Shown here: piece by piece, positions 1 to 9,576 of the stretch
Numbering within the stretch: position 1 is the first letter of the stretch
Layout of the letters: each line of letters begins with the position of its first letter
NCBI GenBank assembly: GCA_963754305.1
Contig: CAVWFR010000032.1
Coordinates: forward strand, 62,001 to 126,000
Reading direction: 5' to 3'
Source: DATEDA01 sp963754305
Lineage (GTDB): Bacteria > Pseudomonadota > Gammaproteobacteria > Burkholderiales > SG8-39
Length of the DNA stretch: 64,000 bases
Notes under the pieces: generated by a model
What the model was told of the DNA's origin: nothing
What the model saw: only the letters and a program-made list of their open reading frames with translations
The model's database searches: none
Translations under genes and position numbers: made by a program

Positions 1-1
1 G

Positions 2-325
2 CGGGGCGACCTCGACGGCGCGAAGCAATATCGCAACTGCCAATTCTTCACGCCGGAGACCGCGCGCTCGACGCACTTCTTCTGGAACTATCTCCACGAC
101 TACGATCTGCACGACCCTTCGATCTCGCTCTCGCTGCACGACAGCATGGTCGAGGGGTTCATGGAGGACAAGTTCATCATAGAGGGCCAGCAGGAGATGC
201 TCGACGCCGATCCCGACTTCAGGATGAACGGGATCGTGTCCGACGCCCCGCTGGCGCATTTCCGGCGGACGCTGGGCAAGCTCATCGACGCCGAGCGCGA
301 AGCCCGGCATCCGGCCGCGGCCTGA
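2..325 (+). CDS. Rieske non-heme iron oxygenase, catalytic subunit, C-terminal end (5' truncated)
   Basis: This is an open frame entering from the left edge and ending in TGA at 323-325, so only the last 107 codons are present. The visible part is the C-terminal half of the catalytic domain of a vanillate O-demethylase or phthalate-dioxygenase type ring hydroxylase. Typical pieces are FWNYLHDYDL, then VEGFMEDKFIIEGQQEML and a final helix HFRRTLGKLIDAE. The Rieske Cys-His motifs and most iron ligands lie outside the window. In this family the tail packs against the mononuclear iron domain, and the substrate is usually an aromatic methyl ether or carboxylate. The substrate here cannot be told. 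The family is fairly sure, the exact member is not. Confidence 0.75.
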   Translation, partial: RGDLDGAKQYRNCQFFTPETARSTHFFWNYLHDYDLHDPSISLSLHDSMVEGFMEDKFIIEGQQEMLDADPDFRMNGIVSDAPLAHFRRTLGKLIDAEREARHPAAA

Positions 326-436
326 GCCGCGGGCCGCGGGTCGCGCGGAAGGACTAGAGCGTCGGGTTAGGGCGACGGGCGTATTTTCACCGGCGTGAAC
401 GGGGCGCACGATGCGAGCCGCATCGGAAGAGTCCCC

Positions 437-3400
437 GTGGCCAACGAATCGAAGGATCTCGTCTCGAATCCCCTCCCGCTCGTGGCCGTCGCGCTGCTAG
501 CGGCAGGGGTGCTCGTGCGGACGCTGCCGCTCGAGAGCGCGCGCCCGAACGACGCGCCGGCGAGCACGGCAACGGCGGTCGGCGAGCAGGACGTGCGCGC
601 GCGGCTCTGGCAGGACCCGTTCGAAGTGGTGCTGCGGAACGCGAAGCGCGAAACACCGGACGAGCAGCGCGCGCGTGCGGTCAAGGATCCGTTGCACGAG
701 CCGGGATCCCTCACCGCCCGGTTCGCCATCGAGACCGCGGATCCCGGCGCCAAAGTCACGATCCTCGCGGTGATGGTCTTCGGCACGCCGTACGCGGAAG
801 ACGTCGAGGCGCGGCGGCGCATGCGCTATGCCGTGCTGTCCGGCCTCGCCGCGCGCCACTACGTCCCCGACAATCCCGGCGCGCTCGGCTACATCTGGAC
901 CGACAGCGCCAAGCTCGGCGCGAGAGTCCCCGAAGTGGTGCCCTACGAATGGTTCAGCTGGTCCGACGAGCGGACTGCCGCGCAGCGCAAAAGTGGTGCC
1001 GCGCGACGTGAAGACGGTGCCGGGCAAGGACGGCAAGGACAAGGTGCTCGTCCTCTGGCTGGCCGAGGACGCGTTCGGCAAGGACGCGCTACGCGGGCTC
1101 GCGGCGCTGACGCATCGGATCGCCTGCGACGCGGACGCGGCCGCGTGCCTGCGGTTGGAGCAAAACGGAGCGGCGAAGATCAGCATCATCGGGCCGGCCG
1201 GATCGGGAACGCTGAAGTCGATTTACGACTACACGCGGCAGGCGAACCCCGACCCGTGGCACACGTTGAAGCTTCACCTGGTCTCCCCGTTCGCAACGGT
1301 GCCGCAGGCGAAGCTTGGCGCGGTGGACGAGGCCTGGGGGGAAAAGCTGAACGTGCTGCGCGCCATCGGCGGCGACGACGATCTCGCGCAGGCGCTCGTC
1401 GAGGAGCTCGCCCTGCGGCGGGTAAACGCGCCGCAGGGCGAGGGCAAGCCCGCCTGCACCGACGGCATCGTCCTCGTGTCCGAGTGGGACACCGACTACG
1501 GCCGCTCGGCTCCGGTCGCGCTCCGCGACGAGATCCTGTCGAAGTGCCAGAAGGGCGCGCGCGTGTGGTGGTTCAGCTACCTGCGCGGCCTCGACGGCGC
1601 GCTGCCGGGCGCGGCGGGCGAGGGCGCGCGCAAGCGCGAGGCCAAGGCGCGCGACCCGGCGGACGCCGAGGAGCTGCTCGCGAACGGCGTGCCGCGCGAC
1701 CGCTCGGAGGGCCGCAGCCAGTTCGACTATCTGCGGCGCATCGGCGAGCGCGTGCGGGGCTTCGACGAGGCGGAGAAAGCCGAGGGGCGGCCGGGGGTGC
1801 GCGCGATCGGCGTGCTCGGTAGCGACGTCTACGACAAGCTCCTCGTCCTGCAGGCGCTGCGTCCGATGTTCCCCGACGCGGTCTTCTTCACCACCGACAT
1901 GGACGCGCGGCTCCTGCATCCGGACCAGAACGCGTGGGCGCGGAACCTCGTGGTCGCGTCGCACTACGGCCTTGCGCTGCACTCGGGCCTGCAGCGCGAC
2001 GTGCCGCCGTTCCGCGACGGCTATCAGACCGCCGCGTTCATGGCGACGCTGATGACGCTCGCGCCGGCGCGGAAGTCGCCCGGCCAGGAGCACGTCGGCG
2101 AGTGGCTTGCGGGCAGCTTGCGCCCCGCCTCCGACCGCGCGGGCGAGGGTGCGTTCGACTACGATCCCGCGGCGCGGCCGCGCGTCTTCGCCGGCAAGAA
2201 GCTCTTCGAGATCGGCCGCACGCGCGCCGTCGAGCTCGACGCGAACGGCGCCGGCTGGCGCGGCCGCTGCGATCGCGATCAGCTGCCTGCGTGCACCAAC
2301 GTCCACCCGCGCCGCGATCGCAGCACCATGGGGCCGGATCTTTCGCAGCCGCAGGCGTGGCTCTTCGCCGGCGGCGCTGCAGCGGCGTTCATCCTGCTGC
2401 TCCTCACGAGCCGCGCGGTCCGCGACAACTGGAAGCTGCTCGCGGCGAGCGCCGGGGTCGTCGGCGCCGCGTTCGCGGCCTTGCGCTGGGTGATCCAGCT
2501 CGACGTCGCCGGCAGCCAGGCGGAGTACCTGCGCGCGCTCGGCTTCGTGATTCTCGCGGCGGGCACGGCCTGCGGCGTGTGGCTCGCGCGTCTCGCGCTG
2601 GAGGCGCGCGTGCACCGGCGGGTGGCGATCGGGGCGATGCTCGCGCTCGGCGCGGCGCTCGCGACGACGGTCGCGCTCGTCGAGGCACGGCCCGGCATGG
2701 GCGAGCCGATGGCGTGGGCCGAAGGGATCAGCACCTGGCCGACCGAGTATCTCCGGCTGGCCGCGATCCTCCTCGGGGTCGGGCTCCTCGTGCACGGCTG
2801 GGCGACGCTGCGCCGCCAGGCGGACTCGATCCAGCGCGCGTTCTTTCTCGGCCGCCCGCCGCGCGAGGGCGCTTCGCCGTGCGCCGCCCGGCCGGCGCTC
2901 GAGGCGCTGCGCCGGATCGGGCAGGCGTTCGCGAGCGGGTTCCCGCCGGTCGACGACTATTTTCGCCGCGCGGACGACGGTGGCCCGAAAGTCGACGCTA
3001 CCGCGCTCTGGCATCGCTACCGGCGCCGCACCGAGTTCTGGCCGAGCGCCGGCCGCATCGCGACCGGCGTGGCGCTCGCGCTGGCCGCCGGTGCGCTGGT
3101 CCTCTATCTCGACCCCCCGAGCATTCCGGCGCGCGGCGCGGTGGCGTATTGGACGCACCAGTGGCTGCAGGGGCTCAGCGTCGTGGTGCTGGTCGTGCTG
3201 ATCTTCTCGGTCGTCGACGCGACGCGGATGTCGACCGGCATGATCGATGCGCTCGCCGCGCGGCCGACGCTGTGGCCGTGGCGGACACGGCGCCGCTTCG
3301 AAGCGCGCTCCGGCGTGCCGGCGGAGCATCTCGACGGCTGGATCGACTTCGAGTTCATGGTCGCGTTGACCCGCGGGGTAAACCGGTTCATCTACTACCC

Positions 3401-3797
3401 GTTTGCCGTGCTGCTGCTGCTGATCGTCTCGCGGAGCACGGTGTTCGACGCCTGGGATTTCCCGCTGCCGCTGCTTGCGCTGCTCGCCGCCGCAGCCCTC
3501 TACGCGACATGGTGCGCACTCAGCCTGCGGCGCGCGGCGGAGGCGGCGCGCAAGCGCATCGTCGCCTGCTACGAGGACGAGTGTCTCCGGCTCGACGGGA
3601 CCAAGGACGTGGCGAACGGCCGCGACCCGAGCTGCCTGGCGAAGGGCTTGTGCACGCTCGTAGAACGCATGCGCGCGACGCGCGAGGCAGCCTTCCTCCC
3701 GCTCACGCAGCAGCCGGCGGTGCGGGCGCTGCTGATTCCCTTCGGCGGGTTCGGCGGCGTGTCGCTGATCGAATACCTGGTGTTTGCGCAGGGCTGA
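437..3797 (+). CDS. Large membrane protein of unknown function, frameshifted at about 989
   Basis: Two overlapping frames make one gene of about 1,119 residues if a single base is removed from the AAAA run at 989-992. Upstream the frame reads ...DERTAAQRK and downstream it continues VVPRDVKTVPGKDGKDKV. I chose GTG 437 over GTG 395 because GGAAG lies 7 bases before it. Residues about 12-32 form one membrane segment. About 600 mostly soluble residues follow, with a stretch GVLGSDVYDKLLVLQALRP and FFTTDMDARLLHP that resembles a periplasmic-binding-like fold. At least six hydrophobic segments then fill the C-terminal 480 residues, with a cytoplasmic-looking loop between them. No catalytic motif is evident. 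I do not recognise a named family. It has no clear operon partner: the next gene starts 123 bases downstream. Confidence 0.6.
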
Positions 3798-3920
3798 GCC
3801 GCTTCGCGCCCCCACTGTGAGGGGGGTGGCGAGCGTCTCCCTCCGAAATGGTAAACCGCCGGACGGCGGGCTAGGGGCATACTTGGCCCCCCGAGCCACC
3901 ATCTTCGCGGAGACCGAGCC

Positions 3921-5357
3921 ATGCCAGCACACCAGAACTACATCGCGGGCGAGTGGGCCGCCGCCCCGAGCGCCGCGCCCAACATCAATCCTTCGAACGT
4001 GGCCGACGTGGTCGGCGAGTACGCCCGCGCCGACGAGGTGCAGGTGCGCGCGGCGATCAGCGCGGCGCGCGCCGCCGCGCCAGCCTGGGCGCGCGGCAGC
4101 ATCCAGGCCCGCGCCGACTCACTCGACAAGATCGGCAACGAACTCCTGGCGCGCAAGGACGAGCTCGGCACGCTGCTCGCGCGCGAGGAGGGCAAGACGA
4201 AGGTCGAAGGCATCGGCGAGGCCGCGCGCGCCGGCTACATCTTCAAGTTCTTCGCCGGGGAGACGCTGCGGCTCGCGGGCGAGCTTCTGCCCTCGGTGCG
4301 CCCCGGGATCCGGGTTGAGATTACGCGCGAGCCGGTGGGCGTGATCGGGATCATCACCCCGTGGAACTTCCCGATCGCTATTCCCGCGTGGAAGATCGCG
4401 CCGGCGCTCGCTTACGGCAACTGCGTCGTTTTCAAGCCGGCCGATCTCGTCCCGGGCTGCGCCTGGGCTCTCGGCGAGATCATCTCGCGGAGCGGCCTTC
4501 CGAAAGGCGTGTTCAACCTCGTGATGGGACGCGGCTCGGTGGTGGGCGAGCTGCTCTCGACGAGCCCGGACATCGACGGGGTGAGCTTCACCGGCTCGGT
4601 GGACGTCGGCAAGCGGGTGGCGCAGAACTGCGTGGCACGCCTGGCGAAGGTGCAGCTCGAGATGGGCGGCAAGAACCCCCAGGTCGTGCTGGACGACGCC
4701 GACCTCGACACCGCCGTGAACGTCGCGGTGCAGAGCGCGTTCTTCTCCACCGGCCAGCGCTGCACGGCGGCGAGCCGGCTGATCGTGCAGCAGGGCATCC
4801 ACGACCGCTTCGTCACGGCGCTCACCGACAAGATGAAGACGCTGAAGGTCGACGACGCGCTGAAGGACGGCACCGACATCGGGCCGGTCGTCGATTCGAA
4901 GCAGCTCGAGCAGGATCTCCAGTATCTCGACGTCGGCCGCAAGGAGGGCGCGAAGCTCGCCGCCGGCGGCGAGCGGCTGAAGCGCTCGACCGACGGCTAC
5001 TATCTTTCGCCGGCGCTCTTCACCGAGACGACCAATCAGATGCGCATCAACCGCGAAGAGATCTTCGGCCCGGTGGCGTCGGTGATCCGGGTGAGGGACT
5101 ACGACGAAGCCCTCGCGGTGGCGAACGACACGCCGTTCGGCTTGTCGTCCGGGATCGCGACCACCTCGCTCAAGCACGCCGAGCACTTCAGGCGCAACTC
5201 TGCGGCGGGCATGGTGATGGTGAATCTCCCGACGGCGGGCGTCGACTACCACGTGCCGTTCGGCGGCCGGAAGGGATCGAGCTACGGGCCGCGGGAGCAG
5301 GGGCGTTACGCGGCCGAGTTCTATACGCTGGTGAAGACGTCGTACGTCAGCGCTTGA
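3921..5357 (+). CDS. NAD(P)-dependent aldehyde dehydrogenase, ketoglutarate-semialdehyde dehydrogenase-like
   Basis: This is a full-length 478-residue aldehyde dehydrogenase that oxidises an aldehyde to the acid with NAD(P). The canonical pieces are all present: TPWNFP with the oxyanion Asn at about 149, FKPAD at 171-175, FTGS at 223-226, the general base Glu247 in LEMGGKN and the nucleophile Cys281 in STGQRCTAAS. The C-terminal GGRKGSSYGPREQG is like the alpha-ketoglutaric semialdehyde dehydrogenase branch (sugar-acid catabolism). That sub-assignment rests on overall resemblance only. The gene starts an apparent operon with the NIPSNAP protein 27 bases downstream, the small coding segment, and the thiamine-diphosphate enzyme. 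A role in oxidising an aldehyde released by the latter is an inference. Confidence 0.9.
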   Translation: MPAHQNYIAGEWAAAPSAAPNINPSNVADVVGEYARADEVQVRAAISAARAAAPAWARGSIQARADSLDKIGNELLARKDELGTLLAREEGKTKVEGIGEAARAGYIFKFFAGETLRLAGELLPSVRPGIRVEITREPVGVIGIITPWNFPIAIPAWKIAPALAYGNCVVFKPADLVPGCAWALGEIISRSGLPKGVFNLVMGRGSVVGELLSTSPDIDGVSFTGSVDVGKRVAQNCVARLAKVQLEMGGKNPQVVLDDADLDTAVNVAVQSAFFSTGQRCTAASRLIVQQGIHDRFVTALTDKMKTLKVDDALKDGTDIGPVVDSKQLEQDLQYLDVGRKEGAKLAAGGERLKRSTDGYYLSPALFTETTNQMRINREEIFGPVASVIRVRDYDEALAVANDTPFGLSSGIATTSLKHAEHFRRNSAAGMVMVNLPTAGVDYHVPFGGRKGSSYGPREQGRYAAEFYTLVKTSYVSA

Positions 5358-5384
5358 CGTCCCTTCCTCCACGGGAGATCCGCC

Positions 5385-5735
5385 ATGTTCGTCGAAGAAC
5401 GCATGTACACGCTCTATCCCGGCAAGCTGCCCGAGTACCTCAAGCTCTACACCGAGGAAGGGATGGCGATCCAGACCCGGATCCTGCCGGCGATGGTGGG
5501 CTATTACACGTCCGAGATCGGCGCGACGCTCAACCTCGTCGTGCATATGTGGGCGTACGAAGACCTCAAGCAGCGCTCGGAGTATCGCTCGACGATGCAG
5601 GCCGACCCGGGCTGGCAGGCGTACGTGAAGAAGATCCAGCCGCTGATCCAGCACCAGGAATCGCGCATCCTCAACCCCACACCGTTCTTCGCCGCGAAGC
5701 TCGAAGCGATGATCAAGGCGGGCAAGGGCGCGTAA
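5385..5735 (+). CDS. NIPSNAP family protein
   Basis: This 116-residue protein consists of a single NIPSNAP domain, a ferredoxin-like alpha+beta fold. It begins MFVEERMYTLYPGKLPEYLKL and ends with the typical stretch ESRILNPTPFF. The family is common in proteobacterial catabolic operons. Its biochemical role there is not established, although dimeric heme-degrading-like and monooxygenase-like folds are related. It lies between an aldehyde dehydrogenase and a thiamine-diphosphate enzyme on the same strand, so it is probably co-transcribed. No signal peptide is visible. The start ATG is preceded by GGAGATCCGCC, giving a usable ribosome-binding site. Confidence 0.85.
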   Translation: MFVEERMYTLYPGKLPEYLKLYTEEGMAIQTRILPAMVGYYTSEIGATLNLVVHMWAYEDLKQRSEYRSTMQADPGWQAYVKKIQPLIQHQESRILNPTPFFAAKLEAMIKAGKGA

Positions 5736-5776
5736 GGCGTGCGCTCGAGGCGCGGTTCGAGGTCGGGCCGGATCAG

Positions 5777-5944
5777 TTGGTCGCGCTCGCCTCCGAGCGC
5801 GAGCCAACGAGCTTCGCGCGGGTGATGATCCTCCCGCGCGACCTGAAGGGAAAATCCTCGATCCGCTACGTGCTGCCCGAGGACGGGGAAAAACCGAAGA
5901 CCCAGCAGTACCAGGTCTTCTGCGACGAGGTCATCAATCTATGA
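5777..5944 (+). CDS. Small unknown coding segment, start uncertain
   Basis: An open frame runs from just after the NIPSNAP stop to TGA 5942-5944, which overlaps the next gene's ATG as ATGA. That overlap and the protein-like composition (for example FARVMILPRDLKG and KTQQYQVFCDEVINL) suggest real translation. No ATG or GTG lies in frame before 5822. TTG 5777, GTG 5822 and ATG 5825 are the only candidates, and none has a good ribosome-binding site. In-frame, protein-like sequence extends back to about 5741. It may therefore be the 3' end of a gene that lost its 5' part. I do not recognise the family. Confidence 0.35.
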   Translation: MVALASEREPTSFARVMILPRDLKGKSSIRYVLPEDGEKPKTQQYQVFCDEVINL

Positions 5945-7620
5945 AGCATGAGCTCAAGGCGCGGACCGCCGCGCAGATTCTGGTCGACGCGCTCAAGGTG
6001 CACGGTGTCGAGCACGCTTTCTGCGTACCCGGCGAGAGCTATCTCGCGGTGCTCGACGCGCTCCATGATGCGCGCGACGCGATCAAGCTGACCGTGGCCC
6101 GGCAGGACGGCGGCGCGGCGTACATGGCGGAGGCCTACGGCAAGCTCACCGGCAAGCCGGGCATCTGCTTCGTGACGCGCGGTCCCGGGGCGACCAACGC
6201 CTCGATCGGCGTGCACACCGCGTTCCAGGACTCGACGCCGATGATTCTCTTCGTCGGCCAGGTCGGCAGCGACTTCGTCGAACGCGAAGCGTTCCAGGAG
6301 GTGGACTACCGCCGCATGTTCGGCCAAATGGCGAAGTGGGTGGCCTCGATCGACCGCGCGGACCGCACGGCCGAGTACGTGAGCCATGCCTTCCACTGCG
6401 CGATGTCGGGCCGCAAGGGGCCGGTCGTGCTCGCGCTGCCCGAGGACGTGCTCGTCGAGACGGCGGCCGTCGCCGACACCGATCCGTACCGGGAGGTGCA
6501 GGCGCACCCGGGCGCCGCCGACATCGAGCGGCTGCGCGCGCTGCTCGCCGGCGCGGAACGGCCGATCGCGATCGTCGGCGGCAGCGGCTGGAACCCGGCC
6601 GCGTGCGCCGATCTGCAACGGTTCGCGGAGGCGAACGCGATCCCCATCGGCTGCGCGTTCCGCTTCCAGGACGTCTTCGACAACCGCCATCCGAACTACG
6701 CCGGCGACGTCGGCATCGGCCTCAACCCGAAGCTCGCGCAGCGGATCAAGGACGCCGATCTCGTGCTCGCGATCGGTCCCCGCCTCGGCGAGATGACGAC
6801 CGGCGGCTACACGCTGCTCGTCCCGCCGCGGCCGGCGCAGCGCCTCGTGCACGTTCACGCCGGCGCCGAGGAGCTGGGGCGCGTGTACCAGGGCGAGTTG
6901 CTGATCAACTCCGGCATGCCGCAGATCGCTGCGGCGCTCGCGGCGATGAAGCCGGTCGATCCGGCCCGCTGGCGCGAGTCGACGCGTGCTGCGAATGCCG
7001 ACTACCGTGCGTGGACCGCGCGGCGCGAGAACCCCGGCCCGGTGCAGATGTGGGACGTCGTCGACTGGCTCAAGCGCCATTTGCCGGAGGACGCGATCCT
7101 CACCAACGGCGCCGGGAACTTCTCGGGCTGGGTCCACCGCTTCTACCCGCACCCGCGGTTCCGGACGCAGCTCGGACCGACCTCGGGCGCGATGGGCTAC
7201 GGCGCGCCGGCCGGCGTCGCCGCGAAGATCGCCGCGCCCGGGCGCATGGTCGTCGCGTTCAGCGGCGACGGCGACTTCCTGATGAACGGGCAGGAGATCG
7301 CGACCGCGGTGCAGTACGATGCCGCCGTGATCTTCGTCGTGGTCAACAACGGCATGTACGGCACCATCCGCATGCACCAGGAGCGCGAGTATCCGGGCCG
7401 CGTCTACGGCACCGACCTCCGCAATCCCGACTTCGCCGCGTACGCGCGCGCGTTCGGAGCGCATGGCGAGACGGTCGAGGAGACCGGCCAGTTCGGGCCG
7501 GCGTTCGAGCGCTGCGTCGCCTCGGGCAAGGCCGCGCTGATCGAGATCCGGATCGATCCGCAGGCGATCACGACCCAGACCACGCTCGATGCGTTGCGCG
7601 CGAAGGCGATGAAGCGCTAG
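5941..7620 (+). CDS. Thiamine-diphosphate-dependent enzyme, acetolactate synthase-like
   Basis: This 559-residue protein has the three-domain layout of the acetolactate synthase / benzoylformate decarboxylase superfamily. The N-terminal pyrimidine-binding domain carries the cofactor-activating Glu32 in VPGESYL. A central Rossmann-like domain contains AIVGGSGWNPAA. The C-terminal domain has the diphosphate/Mg motif starting GDGDFLMNG and ending VVVNNGMYG (about residues 440-473). Such enzymes cleave or join 2-oxo acids. The genuine substrate is unknown, and the surroundings (aldehyde dehydrogenase, Bug receptor) favour a catabolic lyase or decarboxylase over branched-chain amino-acid synthesis. 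No regulatory small subunit gene is adjacent. It is translationally coupled to the preceding small frame through ATGA. Confidence 0.85.
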   Translation: MKHELKARTAAQILVDALKVHGVEHAFCVPGESYLAVLDALHDARDAIKLTVARQDGGAAYMAEAYGKLTGKPGICFVTRGPGATNASIGVHTAFQDSTPMILFVGQVGSDFVEREAFQEVDYRRMFGQMAKWVASIDRADRTAEYVSHAFHCAMSGRKGPVVLALPEDVLVETAAVADTDPYREVQAHPGAADIERLRALLAGAERPIAIVGGSGWNPAACADLQRFAEANAIPIGCAFRFQDVFDNRHPNYAGDVGIGLNPKLAQRIKDADLVLAIGPRLGEMTTGGYTLLVPPRPAQRLVHVHAGAEELGRVYQGELLINSGMPQIAAALAAMKPVDPARWRESTRAANADYRAWTARRENPGPVQMWDVVDWLKRHLPEDAILTNGAGNFSGWVHRFYPHPRFRTQLGPTSGAMGYGAPAGVAAKIAAPGRMVVAFSGDGDFLMNGQEIATAVQYDAAVIFVVVNNGMYGTIRMHQEREYPGRVYGTDLRNPDFAAYARAFGAHGETVEETGQFGPAFERCVASGKAALIEIRIDPQAITTQTTLDALRAKAMKR

Positions 7621-7652
7621 CGCGCGTCACGCGACCAAGGAGAGGGAATTCG

Positions 7653-8624
7653 ATGATATCCGTGCTGGTCCGCGCTGCTTGCTTCGCCCTCGCCGCCGCC
7701 GTCGCGTTGCCCGCTGCCGCGCAGCAGTGGCCGACGAAACCGGTGAGGCTCGTCGTGCCATTCCCGCCCGGCGGCTCCGTCGACCCGCTCGCGCGGCTGC
7801 TCGGCACCAAACTGTCCGAGCTGCTCGGGCAGCAGTTCATCGTCGAGAACAAACCCGGCGCGTCGGGGTCGATGGGCACCGCGTTCGCCGCCAAGTCGCC
7901 GCCCGACGGCTACACGTTCGTGGTGGTGTTCGACACGCACGCGGTCAACCCGACGCTGATCCCGAACCTCCCGTTCGACACCGCGAAGGACCTCGTCCCG
8001 GTGATGCTCGTCGGCACCGCGCCGATGGCGATCGCGACCAACGCGTCAAAACCCTACAAGAACTTCGGCGACGTGGTGAAGGCGGCGAAGGCGAAGCCCG
8101 ACAGCGTGACGTTCGGCTCCATCGGCAACGGCAGCCTCGGCCACCTCACCATGATCCTCGTCCAGCAGGCCGCCGGCGTGCAGCTCGTGCACGTGCCCTA
8201 CAAGGGCGGCGGGCCGATGACCCAGGACGCGCTCGGCGGCCAGATCGACCTCGCGGTCGGCTCGGTCGCGGTGATCTCGCCGCACGTCAGGGGCGGGAAG
8301 CTGCGCGCGATCGCAGTCACCGGCGACAAGCGCTCGCAGTCGATGCCCGACGTCCCGGCGCTCGCGGAGCAGGGCTTCAAGGGTTTCTCGGCGCTCGCCT
8401 GGTGGGGCATCTTCGCGCCGACCGGAACGCCGAAGCCGATCCTCGACAAGCTCCACGCCGAGTTGCAGAAGGTGCTCGCGATGCCGGACGTGCGGAAGAC
8501 CCTGACCGAGACGCTCGGGATGGACATCGTCGCCGCGAGCCCCGAGGCGACGCAGAAATTCCTGCTCGCCGAGATGGGGCGGTGGGGCAAGGTAGTGAAG
8601 GACAACGCGATCAAGCCTGACTGA
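7653..8624 (+). CDS. Bug-family substrate-binding protein of a tripartite tricarboxylate transporter
   Basis: This is a 323-residue periplasmic receptor. It starts at ATG 7653 with AAGGAGAGGG upstream. Residues 1-23 are a signal peptide ending LPAAAQ, followed by the family hallmark QWPTKPVRLVVPFPPGG. Later hallmarks are ENKPGASGSMG, HVPYKGGGP and WWGIFAPTGTPKPILDKL. Bug receptors bind small carboxylates and feed TctAB-type permeases; no tctA or tctB gene is in this window, so the permease must be elsewhere. It follows the thiamine-diphosphate enzyme by 32 bases and probably captures a substrate for that pathway. The ligand cannot be read from the sequence. Confidence 0.92.
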   Translation: MISVLVRAACFALAAAVALPAAAQQWPTKPVRLVVPFPPGGSVDPLARLLGTKLSELLGQQFIVENKPGASGSMGTAFAAKSPPDGYTFVVVFDTHAVNPTLIPNLPFDTAKDLVPVMLVGTAPMAIATNASKPYKNFGDVVKAAKAKPDSVTFGSIGNGSLGHLTMILVQQAAGVQLVHVPYKGGGPMTQDALGGQIDLAVGSVAVISPHVRGGKLRAIAVTGDKRSQSMPDVPALAEQGFKGFSALAWWGIFAPTGTPKPILDKLHAELQKVLAMPDVRKTLTETLGMDIVAASPEATQKFLLAEMGRWGKVVKDNAIKPD

Positions 8625-8688
8625 CCCGGCTTGCCGTCCTCGACGACGATCACCGTATCGCGCGCGAATTGCCTGGCCGAGAGTGCGA

Positions 8689-9561
8689 TCACTGCCGCGG
8701 CACTTCGCCCAGCACGGTGCAGCGCCGGACCACGCGCCGCTGCACCGCCGGGTCGTAATCGGTGGCGCGATGCATCAGACAGCGGTTGTCCCAAACGATC
8801 AGCTCGCCCGGCGTCCAGCGATGCTCGTAGGTGAGGTCCGGATGAACGGCGAGCGCGTTCAGCTCGTCGATCAGCCCGCGGCCTTCGCCGTACTCCATTC
8901 CGACGATGGATTCGGCGTGGTCGCCGAGGAAGAGGCACTTGCGCCCGGTGTCCGGATGCGTGCGCACGATCGGATGGTCCACCGGGGGGACTTCGCGGCG
9001 CTGTGCTTCGGTCATCAGATCCACGCCGTGGCGGCGGGTGCGCGAAAAATCCAGGTTGTGCAGGGCGCGCAGGTTCGCGATGCGCTCTTTCCATTCCAGG
9101 CTGAGGCGCTCGTAGGCGCCGTACATGTCGCAGAAGTGCGTCTCACCGCCTTCGCCGGCGACGACTTCGCCATAGATGATGGTGGCTTGGCCGGTGACGC
9201 GGCGCCACGAACCGTCGGTGTGCCACGCCAGCGTCCCCTTGTCCGGGTGCTTCCCGTTCGGGTTGCCGTTCTCGTCGAGGTTGGACAGGCGATATAGCTC
9301 GGGGTAGCCGTCGGCGTGGTACTGGTTCATCACGTGGATCTGCACCTCGCCGAAATGGCGGGCGAATTCCACCTGCCGTCCCGGCGGGAGGTCCTGCGGC
9401 CCGAAGAGCAGCACCTGATATTGCAGGAAGGCCTGGTGGATCGAGCGGAACAGCGCATCGTCCACGCCGCGCGCCAGGTCGACGCCGATGATCTCGGCGC
9501 CCAGTTTCGGCGTGAGCGGCCTCACGTCGAACGGCAAACGATGCTGCACTTGGGATCGCAT
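8689..9561 (-). CDS. TauD/TfdA family Fe(II)/2-oxoglutarate dioxygenase
   Basis: This is a 290-residue non-heme iron dioxygenase that couples 2-oxoglutarate decarboxylation to hydroxylation of a substrate, as in taurine or 2,4-D cleavage. The facial triad is visible: His114 and Asp116 in WHTDGSW and the distal His264 in CLMHRATDYD. The 2-oxoglutarate-binding Arg lies in QRRVVRRC near 275-280. The N-terminal KLGAEIIGVDLARG is the usual family entry strand. It converges on the upstream Bug gene and lies 15 bases downstream of the ABC ATPase on the same strand, so it may be the last gene of the glt transcript. The substrate is unknown. Confidence 0.88.
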   Translation of the reverse strand: MRSQVQHRLPFDVRPLTPKLGAEIIGVDLARGVDDALFRSIHQAFLQYQVLLFGPQDLPPGRQVEFARHFGEVQIHVMNQYHADGYPELYRLSNLDENGNPNGKHPDKGTLAWHTDGSWRRVTGQATIIYGEVVAGEGGETHFCDMYGAYERLSLEWKERIANLRALHNLDFSRTRRHGVDLMTEAQRREVPPVDHPIVRTHPDTGRKCLFLGDHAESIVGMEYGEGRGLIDELNALAVHPDLTYEHRWTPGELIVWDNRCLMHRATDYDPAVQRRVVRRCTVLGEVPRQ

Positions 9562-9576
9562 CCAGCCCCCGCGCCG

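Noticed and set aside
986..998. Programmed ribosomal frameshift at the AAAA run
   Set aside because: A +1 shift would be needed. There is no stop codon or rare codon at the site of the prfB type, no stimulating structure is apparent, and three other genes show the same kind of break, which favours error or decay.
1089..3932. A 947-codon minus-strand frame opposite the large membrane protein
   Set aside because: It has the same Arg/Ala/Pro-rich shadow composition. The plus-strand frame has proper membrane helices and continues over the break.
8625..8688. Short protein-like stretch (QFARDTVIVVEDGKPG) after the TauD-type gene
   Set aside because: It is only about 20 codons, without a start or family, and too short to support as a remnant.
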